Notes: a model not told the origin generated them from the letters alone. A stretch of DNA of 64,000 nt from Saccharothrix sp. (GCF_031180885.1 NZ_JAPSLK010000001.1:213104-277103); one strand, 5' to 3'; positions 51,264 to 60,480 are shown, counted from the stretch's first letter. Made by a program: numbers and translations.

Positions 51264-53093
51264 CTACACGTCCTCGTCCAGACCGCCCATCATGAGCGGC
51301 AGTCGGTTCGGTCCGTCCGCACTGATGCGCACCGGGACGCCCCAGTCCTGCCGGGTGAGCTTGCACACCGGGTGCTCGACGGCGGGGTCGTCCGTGCAGC
51401 TCGCGGCCTGCGCGACGACGTGCAGGACACCATCGGTGAAGCCGTCCGCGATGCGCAGCGTCCGCTTCAGGTCGGTGCCCACGCCCGCGCCCTCGACCAG
51501 CAGTTCCGGGGGCGAGCTGGTGATCTCCAGACGGGTCGACGGGCCGTAGCGGTCGTCCAGCTTCTGGCCGGTCGGCGGGGTGAAGACGACCGACAGCTCC
51601 AGCTCGCCGGGCGCGATGACCGTGGGCGGGCGCTTGACCTGGTGCGCCTCGCCCAAGACCTTCGTGCCGGGTGCCACGGGCCGCTCCAGGCGGTGCGCGG
51701 CGGAGGCGACGACGACCAGCTCACCGTCGACGAACAGCACGTCGCTGGGCTCGGCGATGTCGGTGGCCAGCGTGGACACCTCGCCGGTGGCCGGGTCGTA
51801 GCGGCGGACGGCGCCGTTGTAGGTGTCCGCGACCGCCACCGAGCCGTCGGGGAGGACGGCGACGCCCAGCGGGTGCTGGAAGAGGGCTTGGTCGGCGGGG
51901 CCGTCACGGTGGCCGAAGTCGAAGAGGCCCTTGCCGACGACGGTCTTGACCTGGCCGTTCTCCAGGTAGCGCAGGGCGGAGGTCTCGGAGTCGACGAGCC
52001 AGAGGCGGTCGCCCTGCGCGGCGAGGCCGGAGGTCTGGGCGAAGAAGGCGTCCTTGAGCGGGGCGTCGCTCAGGCCCTCGACGGTGGTGCCGGCGAGGCG
52101 TTCGAGGCGCTGCTCGACGGGCTTGAACAGGCCGAGGGTGTGGTTGCCGGCGAGCGCGATGGCGATGCCGCCGGCGGGTTCCCACCAGGCCACGTCCCAC
52201 GGGCTGGTGAGGTGGATCGCGTCGGCCGGCCCGTCGGTCTCGCCGTCGCGCCACTGCTCGCCGGTGCCGGCCACGGTGGTGACCTCGCCGGTGTCCAGGT
52301 TCAGGCCGCGGAGCAGGTGGTTGACCGTGTCGGCGACGACGACGTGGTAGCCGACCGCGGCTGCCGCGTCGGACGGGAGGAGGGCCAGGCCGGCGGGCTC
52401 GGAGAAGGTGGGCGCGAGGCCGTCCTGCCGGCCGCGCTCGCCGGTGCCGATGCGGCGGACGACGGTTTCGCCGTCGGGTCCGAGTTCGACCAGGCTGTGG
52501 TGCGCGGAGTCGCTGACCAGCAGGTTCCCGTTCGGCAGGACGATCGCCTTGGCGGGGAAGCGCAGGGTCGTGTCGGCCGGGGCGGGCGGGACGTAGGGGC
52601 CGTCGCCGCGGTGGAGCGTGCCCTTGGCCTCGTGCTCGGCGATGAGTTCGCCGATGACCGTCCGGAGCGCGTCGACATGCCCCTCACCGGCCGCGACGTG
52701 CACGACGTACCCCTCGGGGTCGACGACGACCAGCGTGGGCCACGCCTTGACGGCGAAGTTCTGCCACGTGGTCAGCTCGGGGTCGTCCAGCACGGGGTGG
52801 TGCACCTCGTACCGCTCGACGGCGGCCTTGAGCGCCTCGGGGTCGGCCTCGTGGACGAACTTCGGGGAGTGGACGCCGACGGTGACCAGGACGTCGGCGA
52901 ACTCGGCCTCCAGGGGGCGGAGTTCGTCCAGCACGTGCAGGCAGTTGATGCAGCAGAAGGTCCAGAAGTCGAGCAGGACCACCTTGCCCCGCAGGTCGCC
53001 GAGCTTGATGTCCTTCCCACCGGTGTTGAGCCACCCGCGGCCCACGAGTTCGGGGGCGCGGACACGAGCACGGCGGCGCTGAGCAGTCGTCAC
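51264..53093 (-). CDS. Thioredoxin-like/NHL-repeat protein
   Basis: About 609 residues. The N-terminal thioredoxin fold has DFWTFCCINCLHVLDEL with the redox CINC motif. A six-bladed NHL beta-propeller follows (VLPNGNLLVSDSAHHSLVEL, DTVNHLLRGLNLDTGEV, LPDGSVAVADTYNGAVRRY), then a C-terminal beta domain. Similar proteins (NHLRC2-like) occur across phyla, with unclear function. No signal peptide is seen. GTG at 53093 is chosen; GTG at 53108 is an alternative, and the longer frame is not real. Confidence 0.85.
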   Translation of the reverse strand: MTTAQRRRARVRAPELVGRGWLNTGGKDIKLGDLRGKVVLLDFWTFCCINCLHVLDELRPLEAEFADVLVTVGVHSPKFVHEADPEALKAAVERYEVHHPVLDDPELTTWQNFAVKAWPTLVVVDPEGYVVHVAAGEGHVDALRTVIGELIAEHEAKGTLHRGDGPYVPPAPADTTLRFPAKAIVLPNGNLLVSDSAHHSLVELGPDGETVVRRIGTGERGRQDGLAPTFSEPAGLALLPSDAAAAVGYHVVVADTVNHLLRGLNLDTGEVTTVAGTGEQWRDGETDGPADAIHLTSPWDVAWWEPAGGIAIALAGNHTLGLFKPVEQRLERLAGTTVEGLSDAPLKDAFFAQTSGLAAQGDRLWLVDSETSALRYLENGQVKTVVGKGLFDFGHRDGPADQALFQHPLGVAVLPDGSVAVADTYNGAVRRYDPATGEVSTLATDIAEPSDVLFVDGELVVVASAAHRLERPVAPGTKVLGEAHQVKRPPTVIAPGELELSVVFTPPTGQKLDDRYGPSTRLEITSSPPELLVEGAGVGTDLKRTLRIADGFTDGVLHVVAQAASCTDDPAVEHPVCKLTRQDWGVPVRISADGPNRLPLMMGGLDEDV

Positions 53094-53167
53094 GACCGAA
53101 GTCAACACTCTGGGACGGCCGGCCTGTTCCGGGGTCCACTTGTCGAGAACGCGAGCGGGACTTCGGA

Positions 53168-53542
53168 TCACCGAACCGATCTTGGGCCCAGGACTTCGGC
53201 GCCCAGCTCGGTCACCCGGCGGCGGAGTTCGCGGTCGGCGGTGACGACTGCGCGGGGGCGGTCCTCTGGGTCGGTGCGGACCACTTCGACGATCTTGTCG
53301 TCGCCGGAGCCGTCGGCCGCCACCACGCGGACCCCGGGGATGGATTCCACGTGACGGGCCTTGCCCTCGACCACCAGGACGACTTCGAGCGGACCGTCGT
53401 GGAACGGCGTTAGGCCGTGTTCGGCCACCGCGGTCAAGGAGTCGCGGAGGCGGGTGGCCGCGCCCGCGCGGTCCCGCCACCAGCCGTCGGGGACGGAGCC
53501 CACGACGTTGGCCGCGTCGACCACCAGGAGCGGGAGGGTCAT
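53168..53542 (-). CDS. PIN/NYN-like domain protein
   Basis: 124 residues. VVDAANVVGSVPDGWWRDR has the first acidic ligand, DGSGDDKIVEVV the middle pair, and VVTADRELRRRVTELGAEVLGP the last, the arrangement of NYN/YacP-type ribonuclease-like domains. It is complete and short. Its RNA target is unknown. It lies 74 bp upstream of the NHL gene on the same strand. Confidence 0.82.
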   Translation of the reverse strand: MTLPLLVVDAANVVGSVPDGWWRDRAGAATRLRDSLTAVAEHGLTPFHDGPLEVVLVVEGKARHVESIPGVRVVAADGSGDDKIVEVVRTDPEDRPRAVVTADRELRRRVTELGAEVLGPRSVR

Positions 53543-53865
53543 CGGCCCATGCTCTCAGCAAACCTTCAAAAACCTGTCGCACCCCGGTGGCACCATGGAT
53601 GGTGTCCATGGGGGACAAAACACATCAGGGGGAACCAGTGATGATCCGGCGCGCCCGCAGACAGGACGACGACACCTGGACCGGTTCGGCCACGTCCAAG
53701 TAGTCCGGGCAACCTGGTCGGGGGACACATGGGAAACCCCGCGGTGCTGCCAGGTCGGGGGTCCGACAGCATCGCGGGGTCACCATGAACATCGATACAC
53801 GATAGTGGTCTGTTACACCCTCTCCAGGGTGTGAGCCAGATCACGTTTCACAGCACTCAAGATAA
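53543..53865 (+). other. Intergenic region with small reading frame and hairpins; possible small RNA
   Basis: ATG at 53641 follows AGGGGGAA by eight bases and opens MIRRARRQDDDTWTGSATSK then stop (20 residues, 53641-53703). A 14-bp hairpin with one mismatch (ACCCCGCGGTGCTG, 53736-53749; CAGCATCGCGGGGT, 53767-53780) follows, and a strong terminator closes the region at 53866. No longer gene fits. It could be a small-protein gene or a structured RNA; I cannot decide from the sequence alone. Confidence 0.45.
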
Positions 53866-53906
53866 CCGGAGGCCCTGCCGCGCGGGAGGTGCGGCAGGGC
53901 CTCCGG
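53866..53906. terminator. Strong bidirectional hairpin
   Basis: CCGGAGGCCCTGCCGC and its exact complement form a 16-bp stem around a nine-base loop. It lies 85 bp after the stop of the small gene at 53991-54146 on minus and closes the plus-strand region 53543-53865. Confidence 0.9.
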
Positions 53907-53990
53907 CGTTTCCCCCTTCGCCGGTCGCGCGCGACGGCGGGGCGTGCACCCGGTGTCGATGTCGGGTGGCCGTCACGCGCGGAGGGCGGT

Positions 53991-54146
53991 TCAGCGGAGG
54001 GTGGTCACCTGGGCCTGCGCGATCGCCATCAGCTCGTGGCGCATGGCCGGGGTGGGCGCCTGGTCGATCGCGCGGGCAACGGCCTTGCGGTTGCGAGCCT
54101 CGACACGACGAGCGCGGAGCTTCGCAGTGAAGTTCACGGGGTTCAT
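53991..54146 (-). CDS. Small basic protein (51 residues)
   Basis: MNPVNFTAKLRARRVEARN then RKAVARAIDQAPTPAMRHEL and MAIAQAQVTTLR: a short, arginine-rich helical protein. Small proteins of this look are widespread in actinomycetes without known function. GAGAGG precedes the ATG by one base, and a longer frame upstream to 54290 lacks a good start. The hairpin at 53866 terminates it. Confidence 0.72.
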   Translation of the reverse strand: MNPVNFTAKLRARRVEARNRKAVARAIDQAPTPAMRHELMAIAQAQVTTLR

Positions 54147-54359
54147 CCCTCTCGGAGTGCTTCTCGGTGTGTGACTCAAGTATGCACCCTCGACACCCGC
54201 GACGCACCCGATTATCCGGTGAGATGGGGCACAAGCCGATGAATCTCCGGTGGCTACCCGTTCAACACCCTCGATTCGCCTGGATGTCACCTGGTTCCGC
54301 CGGACAGCCCAGCGACGGTTCTCCAGTGTGACCGCTAGAGAACCCGATGCGACCGGAGA

Positions 54360-55553
54360 TCAGTCCTCGCGCCCCAGCAGGAACCGCCCGAAGTGCGGCA
54401 CGGTGAACGCGATCTGACCGCGTTCCGCGCTGTAGACCAGGCCCTTCTTGATGAGGCTGTCCCGCGCCGGCGACAGCGACGACGGCTTGCGCCCCAGGTG
54501 GTCGGCGACCTGCGCGGTGTTCACGCCCGCGTCCTTGCCGTCGGTCAGCTCCGCCATCGCCCGCAGGTACTCGCGCTCGGCCGGCGTCGCCCGCTCGTAC
54601 CGCGACCCGAAGAACCCCACCGCCAGCTCGGCGTCCGCCTCGGGCGCGGCGACGGCCACGTCCAGCGGGGTGATCGGGTCGGCCGGCGCGGCGTCCCACG
54701 CGGCCTTGCCGTAGGCCTGGATGAAGTACGGGTAGCCGCCGGACGCGTCGAACAGGGCGTCCAGCGCCTCGTCGTGGATGCCCGCCTGCTCCCGCTCGAC
54801 CGGCGCCAGCACCGCCCGGTCGGCGTCCTCGCGGGACAGCCGGTCGATCCGCACGTACCGGAACAGCCGCTCCGAGTACGACTTGGACGCCGACAGCACG
54901 GCCGGCAGGTGCGGCAGCCCCGCGCCGACCACCACCAGCGGGGCACCCGACTGGGACAGCTCGTGGCACGCCGCGCACAGCGCCGACACGTCGTCCGCCC
55001 GCACGTCCTGCATCTCGTCGATCAGCAGCGCCACGCCCGTGCCCACGTCCTGCGCCAGCTCCGCGACCTCGGTGAACAGCTCCACCAGGTCGATCTCGAT
55101 GTCCCCGGAGTCGGCCCGGCCCTGCGCGGCGGGCACGTCGATGCCCGGCTGCCACCGGTCGCGCAGCTTCGCGTCCTCGGGGTTGGCCTTCAGCGCGAAC
55201 GCCTTGAGCACGCCCAGCACCGCCTCCACCCGGTCCGGCGCGCGGTGCCGCACGGCCAGGTCGCGGATCGCCCGGTGCAGCGCGGCGGACAGCGGTCGCC
55301 GCAGGCCCGCCTCGGGCCGGGCCTCGATCTTGCCCGCGCCCCACCCGCGCTTGACCGCCATGGACCGCAGCTCGCCCAGCAGCACGGTCTTCCCGACGCC
55401 GCGGAGCCCGGTGAGCACGAGACTGCGCTCCGGCCGGCCGCGCGCGACCCGTTCGAGGACCACGTCGAACGCGCTCAGCTCCTTGTCCCGCCCCGCCAGC
55501 TCGGGCGGGCGCTGCCCCGCGCCGGGGGCGAACGGGTTGCGGACCGGGTCCAT
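54360..55553 (-). CDS. AAA-type ATPase with C-terminal winged helix
   Basis: 397 residues. The ORC1/Cdc6-like arrangement is visible: ELAGRDKELSAFDVVLERV, Walker A GLRGVGKTVLLGEL near 49-57, Walker B ALLIDEMQDV near 180, sensor region VVVGAGLPHLPAVL, and YFIQAYGKAAWD. The C-terminal winged helix (AQVADHLGRKPSSLSPARDSLIKKGLVYSAERGQIAFTVPHFGRFL) suggests DNA or protein binding. Its task is unknown. It is divergent from the SIMPL gene across an AT-rich palindrome. Confidence 0.85.
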   Translation of the reverse strand: MDPVRNPFAPGAGQRPPELAGRDKELSAFDVVLERVARGRPERSLVLTGLRGVGKTVLLGELRSMAVKRGWGAGKIEARPEAGLRRPLSAALHRAIRDLAVRHRAPDRVEAVLGVLKAFALKANPEDAKLRDRWQPGIDVPAAQGRADSGDIEIDLVELFTEVAELAQDVGTGVALLIDEMQDVRADDVSALCAACHELSQSGAPLVVVGAGLPHLPAVLSASKSYSERLFRYVRIDRLSREDADRAVLAPVEREQAGIHDEALDALFDASGGYPYFIQAYGKAAWDAAPADPITPLDVAVAAPEADAELAVGFFGSRYERATPAEREYLRAMAELTDGKDAGVNTAQVADHLGRKPSSLSPARDSLIKKGLVYSAERGQIAFTVPHFGRFLLGRED

Positions 55554-55620
55554 CCTCGGACGGTATCGAGCTGTCTACGGCCGATCCAATACTCGGCGCG
55601 TGTCGCGCCTTATTAATCTG

Positions 55621-55638
55621 TCTAGTGTTTGTACTAGA
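55621..55638. promoter_or_regulatory. Perfect palindrome in divergent promoter
   Basis: TCTAGT-GTTTGT-ACTAGA lies between the AAA ATPase gene (start 55553) and the SIMPL gene (start 55656) in an AT-rich stretch. A dimeric regulator could bind; none is identified. Confidence 0.55.
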
Positions 55639-55655
55639 TCGTCTTATCGTTGCGC

Positions 55656-56306
55656 ATGATCCGGCATGCGAGTTGGCTGGGCGCCGTGGCTGAAGTCGTG
55701 ACCAAGGGCACCGGCAAGGTCGAGCGCACCGCCGACCGCGCCGAGGTGCAGGTGAACTTCGAGACCTCCGGCGCGACCCGCGGGGAGGCGGTCGACCTGC
55801 TGACTCGGCGGGTGGCGTCGGTCGAGCCGCTGCTCGCGCGGCCCGGCGTGGAGGTGCGGTCGCGCCAACTCAACGTGCACGACAACTGGAACGGGAAGCG
55901 CCGGTCCGGCAGCCGGGCCTCGCAGTCCTACACGCTGCGGATCGACGACCTCGACCAGCTCGACGACCTGCTGGGCGCCCTGGTGGCCGCCGAACCCACG
56001 TGGCTCAACGGCCCGTCGTGGCAGCTCGCGTCCGACACGGACGCGGTGCGGGAGGCGCAGAAGGAGGCCGTCGTGGACGCGCGCCGCCGCGCCGAGGGGT
56101 ACGCCGAGGCCCTGGGCGCGCGGCTGGGGACGTTGCTGCGGCTGGCCGACGGGGACAGCGAGATGTGGGCGATGGAGTCGGTGCGGGCGGTGGCGGGCTA
56201 CGGCGGCGCACCGGGCGCGCCGCCGCAGATGGACCAGCTGAACCTGGAAGCCCAACAGATCACGGTCACCGTCCGCTGCACCGCGACCTGGTCCCTTCTG
56301 GACTGA
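55656..56306 (+). CDS. SIMPL (DUF541) domain protein
   Basis: About 216 residues. EVVTKGTGKVERTADRAEVQVNFE opens the SIMPL domain; VRSRQLNVHDNWNGKRR and AQKEAVVDARRRAEGYAEALGARLG are also typical, with a C-terminal ITVTVRCTATWSL strand. No signal peptide is seen, so it may be cytosolic. The fold forms ring assemblies in some bacteria; its role here is unknown. ATG at 55656 follows a TATCGT hexamer; GTG at 55686 is a possible later start. Confidence 0.85.
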   Translation: MIRHASWLGAVAEVVTKGTGKVERTADRAEVQVNFETSGATRGEAVDLLTRRVASVEPLLARPGVEVRSRQLNVHDNWNGKRRSGSRASQSYTLRIDDLDQLDDLLGALVAAEPTWLNGPSWQLASDTDAVREAQKEAVVDARRRAEGYAEALGARLGTLLRLADGDSEMWAMESVRAVAGYGGAPGAPPQMDQLNLEAQQITVTVRCTATWSLLD

Positions 56307-56312
56307 GGGCCG

Positions 56313-57590
56313 TCAGCGCTCCACGATCGCGGTCACGCCCTGGCCGCCCGCCGCGCAGATCGAGATCAGGCCGCGGCCCGAGCCCTTCTCCGCCAGGAGC
56401 TTCGCCAGCGTCGCCACGATGCGCGCGCCGGTGGCCGCGAACGGGTGGCCTGCCGCCAGCGACGAGCCGTTGACGTTGAGCTTCGCGCGGTCGATCGGGC
56501 CGAGCGGGGCGTCCAGGCCGAGCCTGCCCTTGCAGAAGTCGGCGTCCTCCCAGGCCTTCAGGGTGGCCAGGACCTGGGACGCGAAGGCCTCGTGGATCTC
56601 GTAGAAGTCGAAGTCCTGCAACGACAAGCCCGCGCGGGCGAGCATCCGGGGCACCGCGTAGGCCGGGGCCGTCAACAGGCCCTCGCCGCCGTGGACGTAG
56701 TCGACCGCCGCGGTCTCGGTGAACGTCAGGTACGCCAGGACCGGCAGGTTCCGGGACGCCGCCCACTCCTCGCTCGCCAGCAGCACCGTGGACGCGCCGT
56801 CGCTCAACGGGGTCGAGTTGCCGGCGGTCATGGTGGCGCCCTCGCCGCGGCCGAAGACCGGCTTGAGCTTGGCCAGCTTCTCCACCGACGAATCGGGGCG
56901 CAGGTTCTGGTCCCGGGTCAGGCCCTGGAACGGGGTCAGCAGGTCGTCGAAGAACCCGCGGTCGTAGGCGGCGGCCAGCTTGTGGTGGCTCGCGGCGGCC
57001 AGGGCGTCCTGGTCCTCGCGGGCGATGCCCCACTCGCGGGCGGTGATCGCCGCGTGCTCGCCCATCGACAGGCCGGTGCGCGGTTCGCCGTTGCGGGGGA
57101 TGTCGGGGACGACGTGCTTGGGGCGCAGCTTGGTGACGGCCTTGAGCTTGGCGCCGGTCGACCGGGCCCGGTTGAACTCCAGCAGCACGCCGCGCAGGTC
57201 CTCGTTCACGCCGATGGGCGCGTCGCTGGTGGTGTCCACGCCGCCCGCGATGCCGACCTCGATCTGGCCCAGCGCGATCTTGTTCGCGACCGCGATCACG
57301 GCCTGGAGACCGGTGCCGCACGCCTGCTGGACGTCGTAGGCCGGGGTCTCCGCGGACAGGGCGCTGCCCAGCACGCACTCCCGCACCAGGTTGAAGTCGC
57401 GGCTGTGCTTGAGCACCGCGCCCGCGACCACCTCGCCGAGCCGCTCGCCCTGCAACGCGAACCGGCCGACCAGGCCGTCCAGGGCCGCGGTGAACATGTC
57501 CTGGTTCGACGCCGTGGCGTAGGGGCCGTTGGAGCGCGCGAAGGGGATTCGGTTGCCGCCCAGGATGGCAACCCTGCGGATGTCGGCCAT
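56313..57590 (-). CDS. fadA2: Acetyl-CoA acetyltransferase (thiolase), FadA2 type
   Basis: 425 residues. The nucleophile Cys91 lies in YDVQQACGTGLQAV; NVNGSSLAAGHPFAATGAR and ISICAAGGQGVTAI carry the catalytic His and the second Cys. It cleaves 3-ketoacyl-CoA, the last step of beta-oxidation. ATG at 57590 has GGAGG five bases upstream. It is divergent from fabG4 across lipid-regulon operators, the same pairing of functions as Rv0243c/Rv0242c in M. tuberculosis, where the genes are collinear instead. Confidence 0.92.
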   Translation of the reverse strand: MADIRRVAILGGNRIPFARSNGPYATASNQDMFTAALDGLVGRFALQGERLGEVVAGAVLKHSRDFNLVRECVLGSALSAETPAYDVQQACGTGLQAVIAVANKIALGQIEVGIAGGVDTTSDAPIGVNEDLRGVLLEFNRARSTGAKLKAVTKLRPKHVVPDIPRNGEPRTGLSMGEHAAITAREWGIAREDQDALAAASHHKLAAAYDRGFFDDLLTPFQGLTRDQNLRPDSSVEKLAKLKPVFGRGEGATMTAGNSTPLSDGASTVLLASEEWAASRNLPVLAYLTFTETAAVDYVHGGEGLLTAPAYAVPRMLARAGLSLQDFDFYEIHEAFASQVLATLKAWEDADFCKGRLGLDAPLGPIDRAKLNVNGSSLAAGHPFAATGARIVATLAKLLAEKGSGRGLISICAAGGQGVTAIVER

Positions 57591-57628
57591 GTCGTCCTCC
57601 CGGTACGGGTGTGTGTTGTCCATATTAC

Positions 57629-57659
57629 CTACTCGTCAGTAGACTTACTACTGAGTAGG
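57629..57659. promoter_or_regulatory. Lipid-regulon operators between fadA2 and fabG4
   Basis: CTACTCGTCAGTAG (57629-57642) and CTTACTACTGAGTAGG (57644-57659) stand next to each other in the 84-bp divergent promoter. The same pair, with few changes, stands at 60534-60564. The second element matches the sites before etfD and fadE5. Confidence 0.75.
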
Positions 57660-57674
57660 GAGTGTGATGTGCGC

Positions 57675-58994
57675 ATGGATCGCTACCAGTCGTTCGCCAA
57701 GTCCGGCTTCGGGCGTCTCGTCGTCGGCAAGCTCGGCCTGCCCAACCCGTACCCCCTGCGCCGGCACACGCCCGGGAAGCCCGCGCTGGACGGCCCCGTG
57801 CTGCTCGGCGGGAGCGGACGACTGGTCGAGCCGGTCGCCGAGGTGTGCGAGTCCATCGGGCTCGACGTGGTCACCGAGGCCAAGGAGAGCGAGCGGTACG
57901 CGGCCCTCGTCTTCGACGCCACCGGCATCGACACCACGGAGAAGCTGCGCGAGCTGTACGAGTTCTTCCACCCGGTGATCCGGTCGCTCGGCCCGTGCGG
58001 CCGGGTCGTCGTCCTGGGCACACCGCCCGCCGAAGCGGCGTCGCGGGTCGCGCAGCGCGCGCTCGAAGGGTTCACCCGCAGCGTCGGCAAGGAACTCAAG
58101 CACGGCGGGACGGCCCAGCTCGTGTACGTCGCCGAGGGGGCGGAGGGCAACTTCGAGTCCACCCTGCGGTTCCTGCTGTCCGGGCGCTCGGCGTACGTGT
58201 CCGGCCAGGTGGTGCGGATCGGCACCGGTCCGCTGGAGGTCCCCGACGACTGGGACAAGCCGTTGGCGAGCAAGGTCGCGCTGGTCACCGGGGCGTCCCG
58301 GGGCATCGGCGCGGCGATCGCGCAGGTCCTCGGGCGCGACGGCGCGCACGTCGTCTGCCTGGACGTGCCCGGCCAGGGCGACGAGCTGTCGGCCGTGGCC
58401 AACGAGGTGGGCGGGTCCACCCTCCAACTCGACATCACGTCGGCGGATGCCCCGAAGCGGATCGTCGAACACGTGACCCAGCGGCACGGCGGGGTCGACA
58501 TCGTCGTGCACAACGCGGGCATCACCCGTGACCGCACGCTCGGCCGGATGGACGCGGGCCGCTGGAACGCCGTGATCGAGGTGAACCTGTCCAGCCAGGA
58601 ACGGGTCAACCAGGCCCTTTTCGACTCCGGCGCGCTGCGCGCCAACGGCCGGATCATCGGTGTCTCGTCCATCGCGGGCATCGCGGGCAACGTCGGCCAG
58701 ACCAACTACGCGACCACCAAGGCGGGCGTGATCGGCATGGTCGACTCGCTGTCCTCGACCGTCGCGGGCACCGGGGCCACGGTCAACGCGGTCGCGCCCG
58801 GGTTCATCGAGACCAAGATGACCGCCGCCGTGCCGCTCATGATCCGCGAGGCGGGTCGGCGGATGAACAGCCTGTCGCAGGGCGGGTTGCCGGTGGACGT
58901 GGCGGAGGCGATCGCGTGGTTCGCGCACCCGGCGTCCTCCGGCGTGAACGGCAACGTCGTGCGGGTGTGCGGGCAGAGCCTGCTGGGGGCGTGA
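57675..58994 (+). CDS. fabG4: 3-oxoacyl-ACP/CoA reductase, FabG4 type (two-domain)
   Basis: 439 residues. An N-terminal flavodoxin-like domain (about 1-195: LDGPVLLGGSGRLVEPVAEV, PCGRVVVLGTPP) precedes an SDR domain with VALVTGASRGIGAAIAQVLG, VVHNAGITRDRTLGRM and Y-x3-K in TNYATTKAGVIGM. This is the high-molecular-weight FabG of actinobacteria (Rv0242c type), which uses NADH and acts on acyl-CoA. ATG at 57675 chosen; GTG at 57669 is also possible. It is followed with a one-base overlap by the MaoC gene. Confidence 0.92.
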   Translation: MDRYQSFAKSGFGRLVVGKLGLPNPYPLRRHTPGKPALDGPVLLGGSGRLVEPVAEVCESIGLDVVTEAKESERYAALVFDATGIDTTEKLRELYEFFHPVIRSLGPCGRVVVLGTPPAEAASRVAQRALEGFTRSVGKELKHGGTAQLVYVAEGAEGNFESTLRFLLSGRSAYVSGQVVRIGTGPLEVPDDWDKPLASKVALVTGASRGIGAAIAQVLGRDGAHVVCLDVPGQGDELSAVANEVGGSTLQLDITSADAPKRIVEHVTQRHGGVDIVVHNAGITRDRTLGRMDAGRWNAVIEVNLSSQERVNQALFDSGALRANGRIIGVSSIAGIAGNVGQTNYATTKAGVIGMVDSLSSTVAGTGATVNAVAPGFIETKMTAAVPLMIREAGRRMNSLSQGGLPVDVAEAIAWFAHPASSGVNGNVVRVCGQSLLGA

Positions 58995-59806
58995 TGGGGA
59001 ACCTGACCTGGCTGTACGCCAAGGCCGCGCTCACCGGGTTCACCCGGAAGGGGTCGACGCTGCCCGCGTCCTCGCGCGAGTTGCGGGTGGAGGTCGATCG
59101 GGAGCACCTGGCGGCGTACAACCGCGTGTGCGGGTTCGGGGTGCGCGACGAGCTGCCGGTGACCTACCCGCACGTGCTGGCGTTCCCGACGCAGATCGAG
59201 CTGATGACCGGGCCGGGGTTCCCGTTCCCGTTGCCCGGCTTGGTGCACGTGGCGAACCGGATCACGCGGGTGCGGCCGTTGCGGGCGGACGAGCCGCTGG
59301 ACATGGCCGTGCGATTGGAGAACCTGCGCCCGCACGAGAAGGGCCGGCAGTTCGACGTGGTGTCGGCGGTGTCGGCGGGCGGCGAACAGGTCTGGGTCGA
59401 CGTGTCGACATATCTCCGGATCGGCGGCGGGTCGGGCTCCGGGTCCGCGGAGAACGAGCGCGGTCTGGAGGAGCCGCCGGAGCCCACCGGCGTGTGGCGC
59501 GTCGGCGGGGACGTCGGCCGCCGGTACGCCGAGGTGTCCGGTGACCGCAACCCGATCCACCTGCACCCGCTGACCGCGCGCGCGTTCGGCTTCCCGCGGG
59601 CGATCGCGCACGGGATGTGGTCGAAGGCGCGCTGCGTGGCGGCGTTCGAGGGCCGGCTGCCGGGCGCGTTCACCGTGGACGTCCGGTTCAAGGCGCCGAT
59701 CCTGCTGCCCGGGAAGGTGGACTTCTCCGCGTCGCCGACCGCCGACGGGTGGCGGTTCGCGCTGTGGTCGACGAAGCCGCACCTGGAGGGCGTGATCAGC
59801 CGCTAG
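58994..59806 (+). CDS. htdX: MaoC-like (R)-hydratase, HtdX type
   Basis: 270 residues, double hot-dog fold. The hydratase-2 motif with catalytic Asp and His is in YAEVSGDRNPIHLHPLTARAFGFPRAIAHGMW. The N-terminal hot dog (YNRVCGFGVRDELPVTYPHVLAFPTQIEL) completes the HtdX/Rv0241c architecture. It hydrates enoyl-CoA or dehydrates 3-hydroxyacyl-CoA. TGATG overlap couples it with fabG4. Its stop shares CTAG with the convergent TetR gene. Confidence 0.9.
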   Translation: MGNLTWLYAKAALTGFTRKGSTLPASSRELRVEVDREHLAAYNRVCGFGVRDELPVTYPHVLAFPTQIELMTGPGFPFPLPGLVHVANRITRVRPLRADEPLDMAVRLENLRPHEKGRQFDVVSAVSAGGEQVWVDVSTYLRIGGGSGSGSAENERGLEEPPEPTGVWRVGGDVGRRYAEVSGDRNPIHLHPLTARAFGFPRAIAHGMWSKARCVAAFEGRLPGAFTVDVRFKAPILLPGKVDFSASPTADGWRFALWSTKPHLEGVISR

Positions 59807-60480
59807 TCCCCTTCTGGCGCCCGCCGTGAGGGCGGGTGCCAGATGTTGCCCTCGACCAGGTCGCCGAAGCCCATCCAGACCAGGTTCATCAGCCGGGCGG
59901 CGACGACGCCCGCGGGCTCGTCCGGGTTGTCCAGCCACCAGTCGGCGAGCGCCTCGGCCGCGCCGACCAGCGCGGCAGCCAGCGACTCGGCCTCCTTGTC
60001 GCCGGCGCGCGGGACGTTGGGGAAGTCCGCGGAGTGCACCAGCAGCGCGGCGACGAGGCTGATCGCCCGGCCGCGCATGTCGGCCAACTCCTGCGCGAAC
60101 GGGCCGCCCTGGGAGGATGCCTGGCGGTGCAGGACCTGCCAGCTCGACCGGTTCTCCCCGACGAAACCGAAGAACGCGCGCAGGCCGCTCCACAGCTGGA
60201 CGTCCGGCGGCTGGTCGGCCTCGACGCCGTTCGCGATGGCCTCCATCATCCGCGTGGACTCGCGGCGGATGCAGGTCGCGAACAGCTCCTCCTTGGAGCC
60301 CAGGTACGCGTAGAGCATGGGTTTGGAGATGCCCGCGACCTCGGAGATCTCGTCCATCGACGCGGCGTGGAAACCCAGCCGCGAGAAGACGTCCACCGCG
60401 GCGTCCATGATCTGCCGTTCGCGCACCGCGCGGGGCAGTCTCTTGGCTCGTCCGGCGCTGACCGGTTGCTCTGCGTGCAT
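59803..60480 (-). CDS. TetR-family regulator, candidate repressor of the lipid regulon
   Basis: 225 residues. The helix-turn-helix reads RQIMDAAVDVFSRLGFHAASMDEISEVAGISKPMLYAYLGSKEELFATCIRRE. The long helical ligand domain (WSGLRAFFGFVGENRSSWQVL) is of the type that binds acyl-CoAs. It is divergent from the SCP2-acyl-CoA dehydrogenase operon and convergent with fabG4-htdX. The operators in its own promoter recur before etfD, fadE5 and fadA2/fabG4, which makes it the best candidate for their common repressor (inference). Confidence 0.9.
   Translation of the reverse strand: MHAEQPVSAGRAKRLPRAVRERQIMDAAVDVFSRLGFHAASMDEISEVAGISKPMLYAYLGSKEELFATCIRRESTRMMEAIANGVEADQPPDVQLWSGLRAFFGFVGENRSSWQVLHRQASSQGGPFAQELADMRGRAISLVAALLVHSADFPNVPRAGDKEAESLAAALVGAAEALADWWLDNPDEPAGVVAARLMNLVWMGFGDLVEGNIWHPPSRRAPEGD

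Noticed and set aside
53830..53845. Crp site TGTGA-N6-TCACG
   Set aside because: It lies just before a terminator with no gene start downstream on either strand, so it cannot be an ordinary promoter site.
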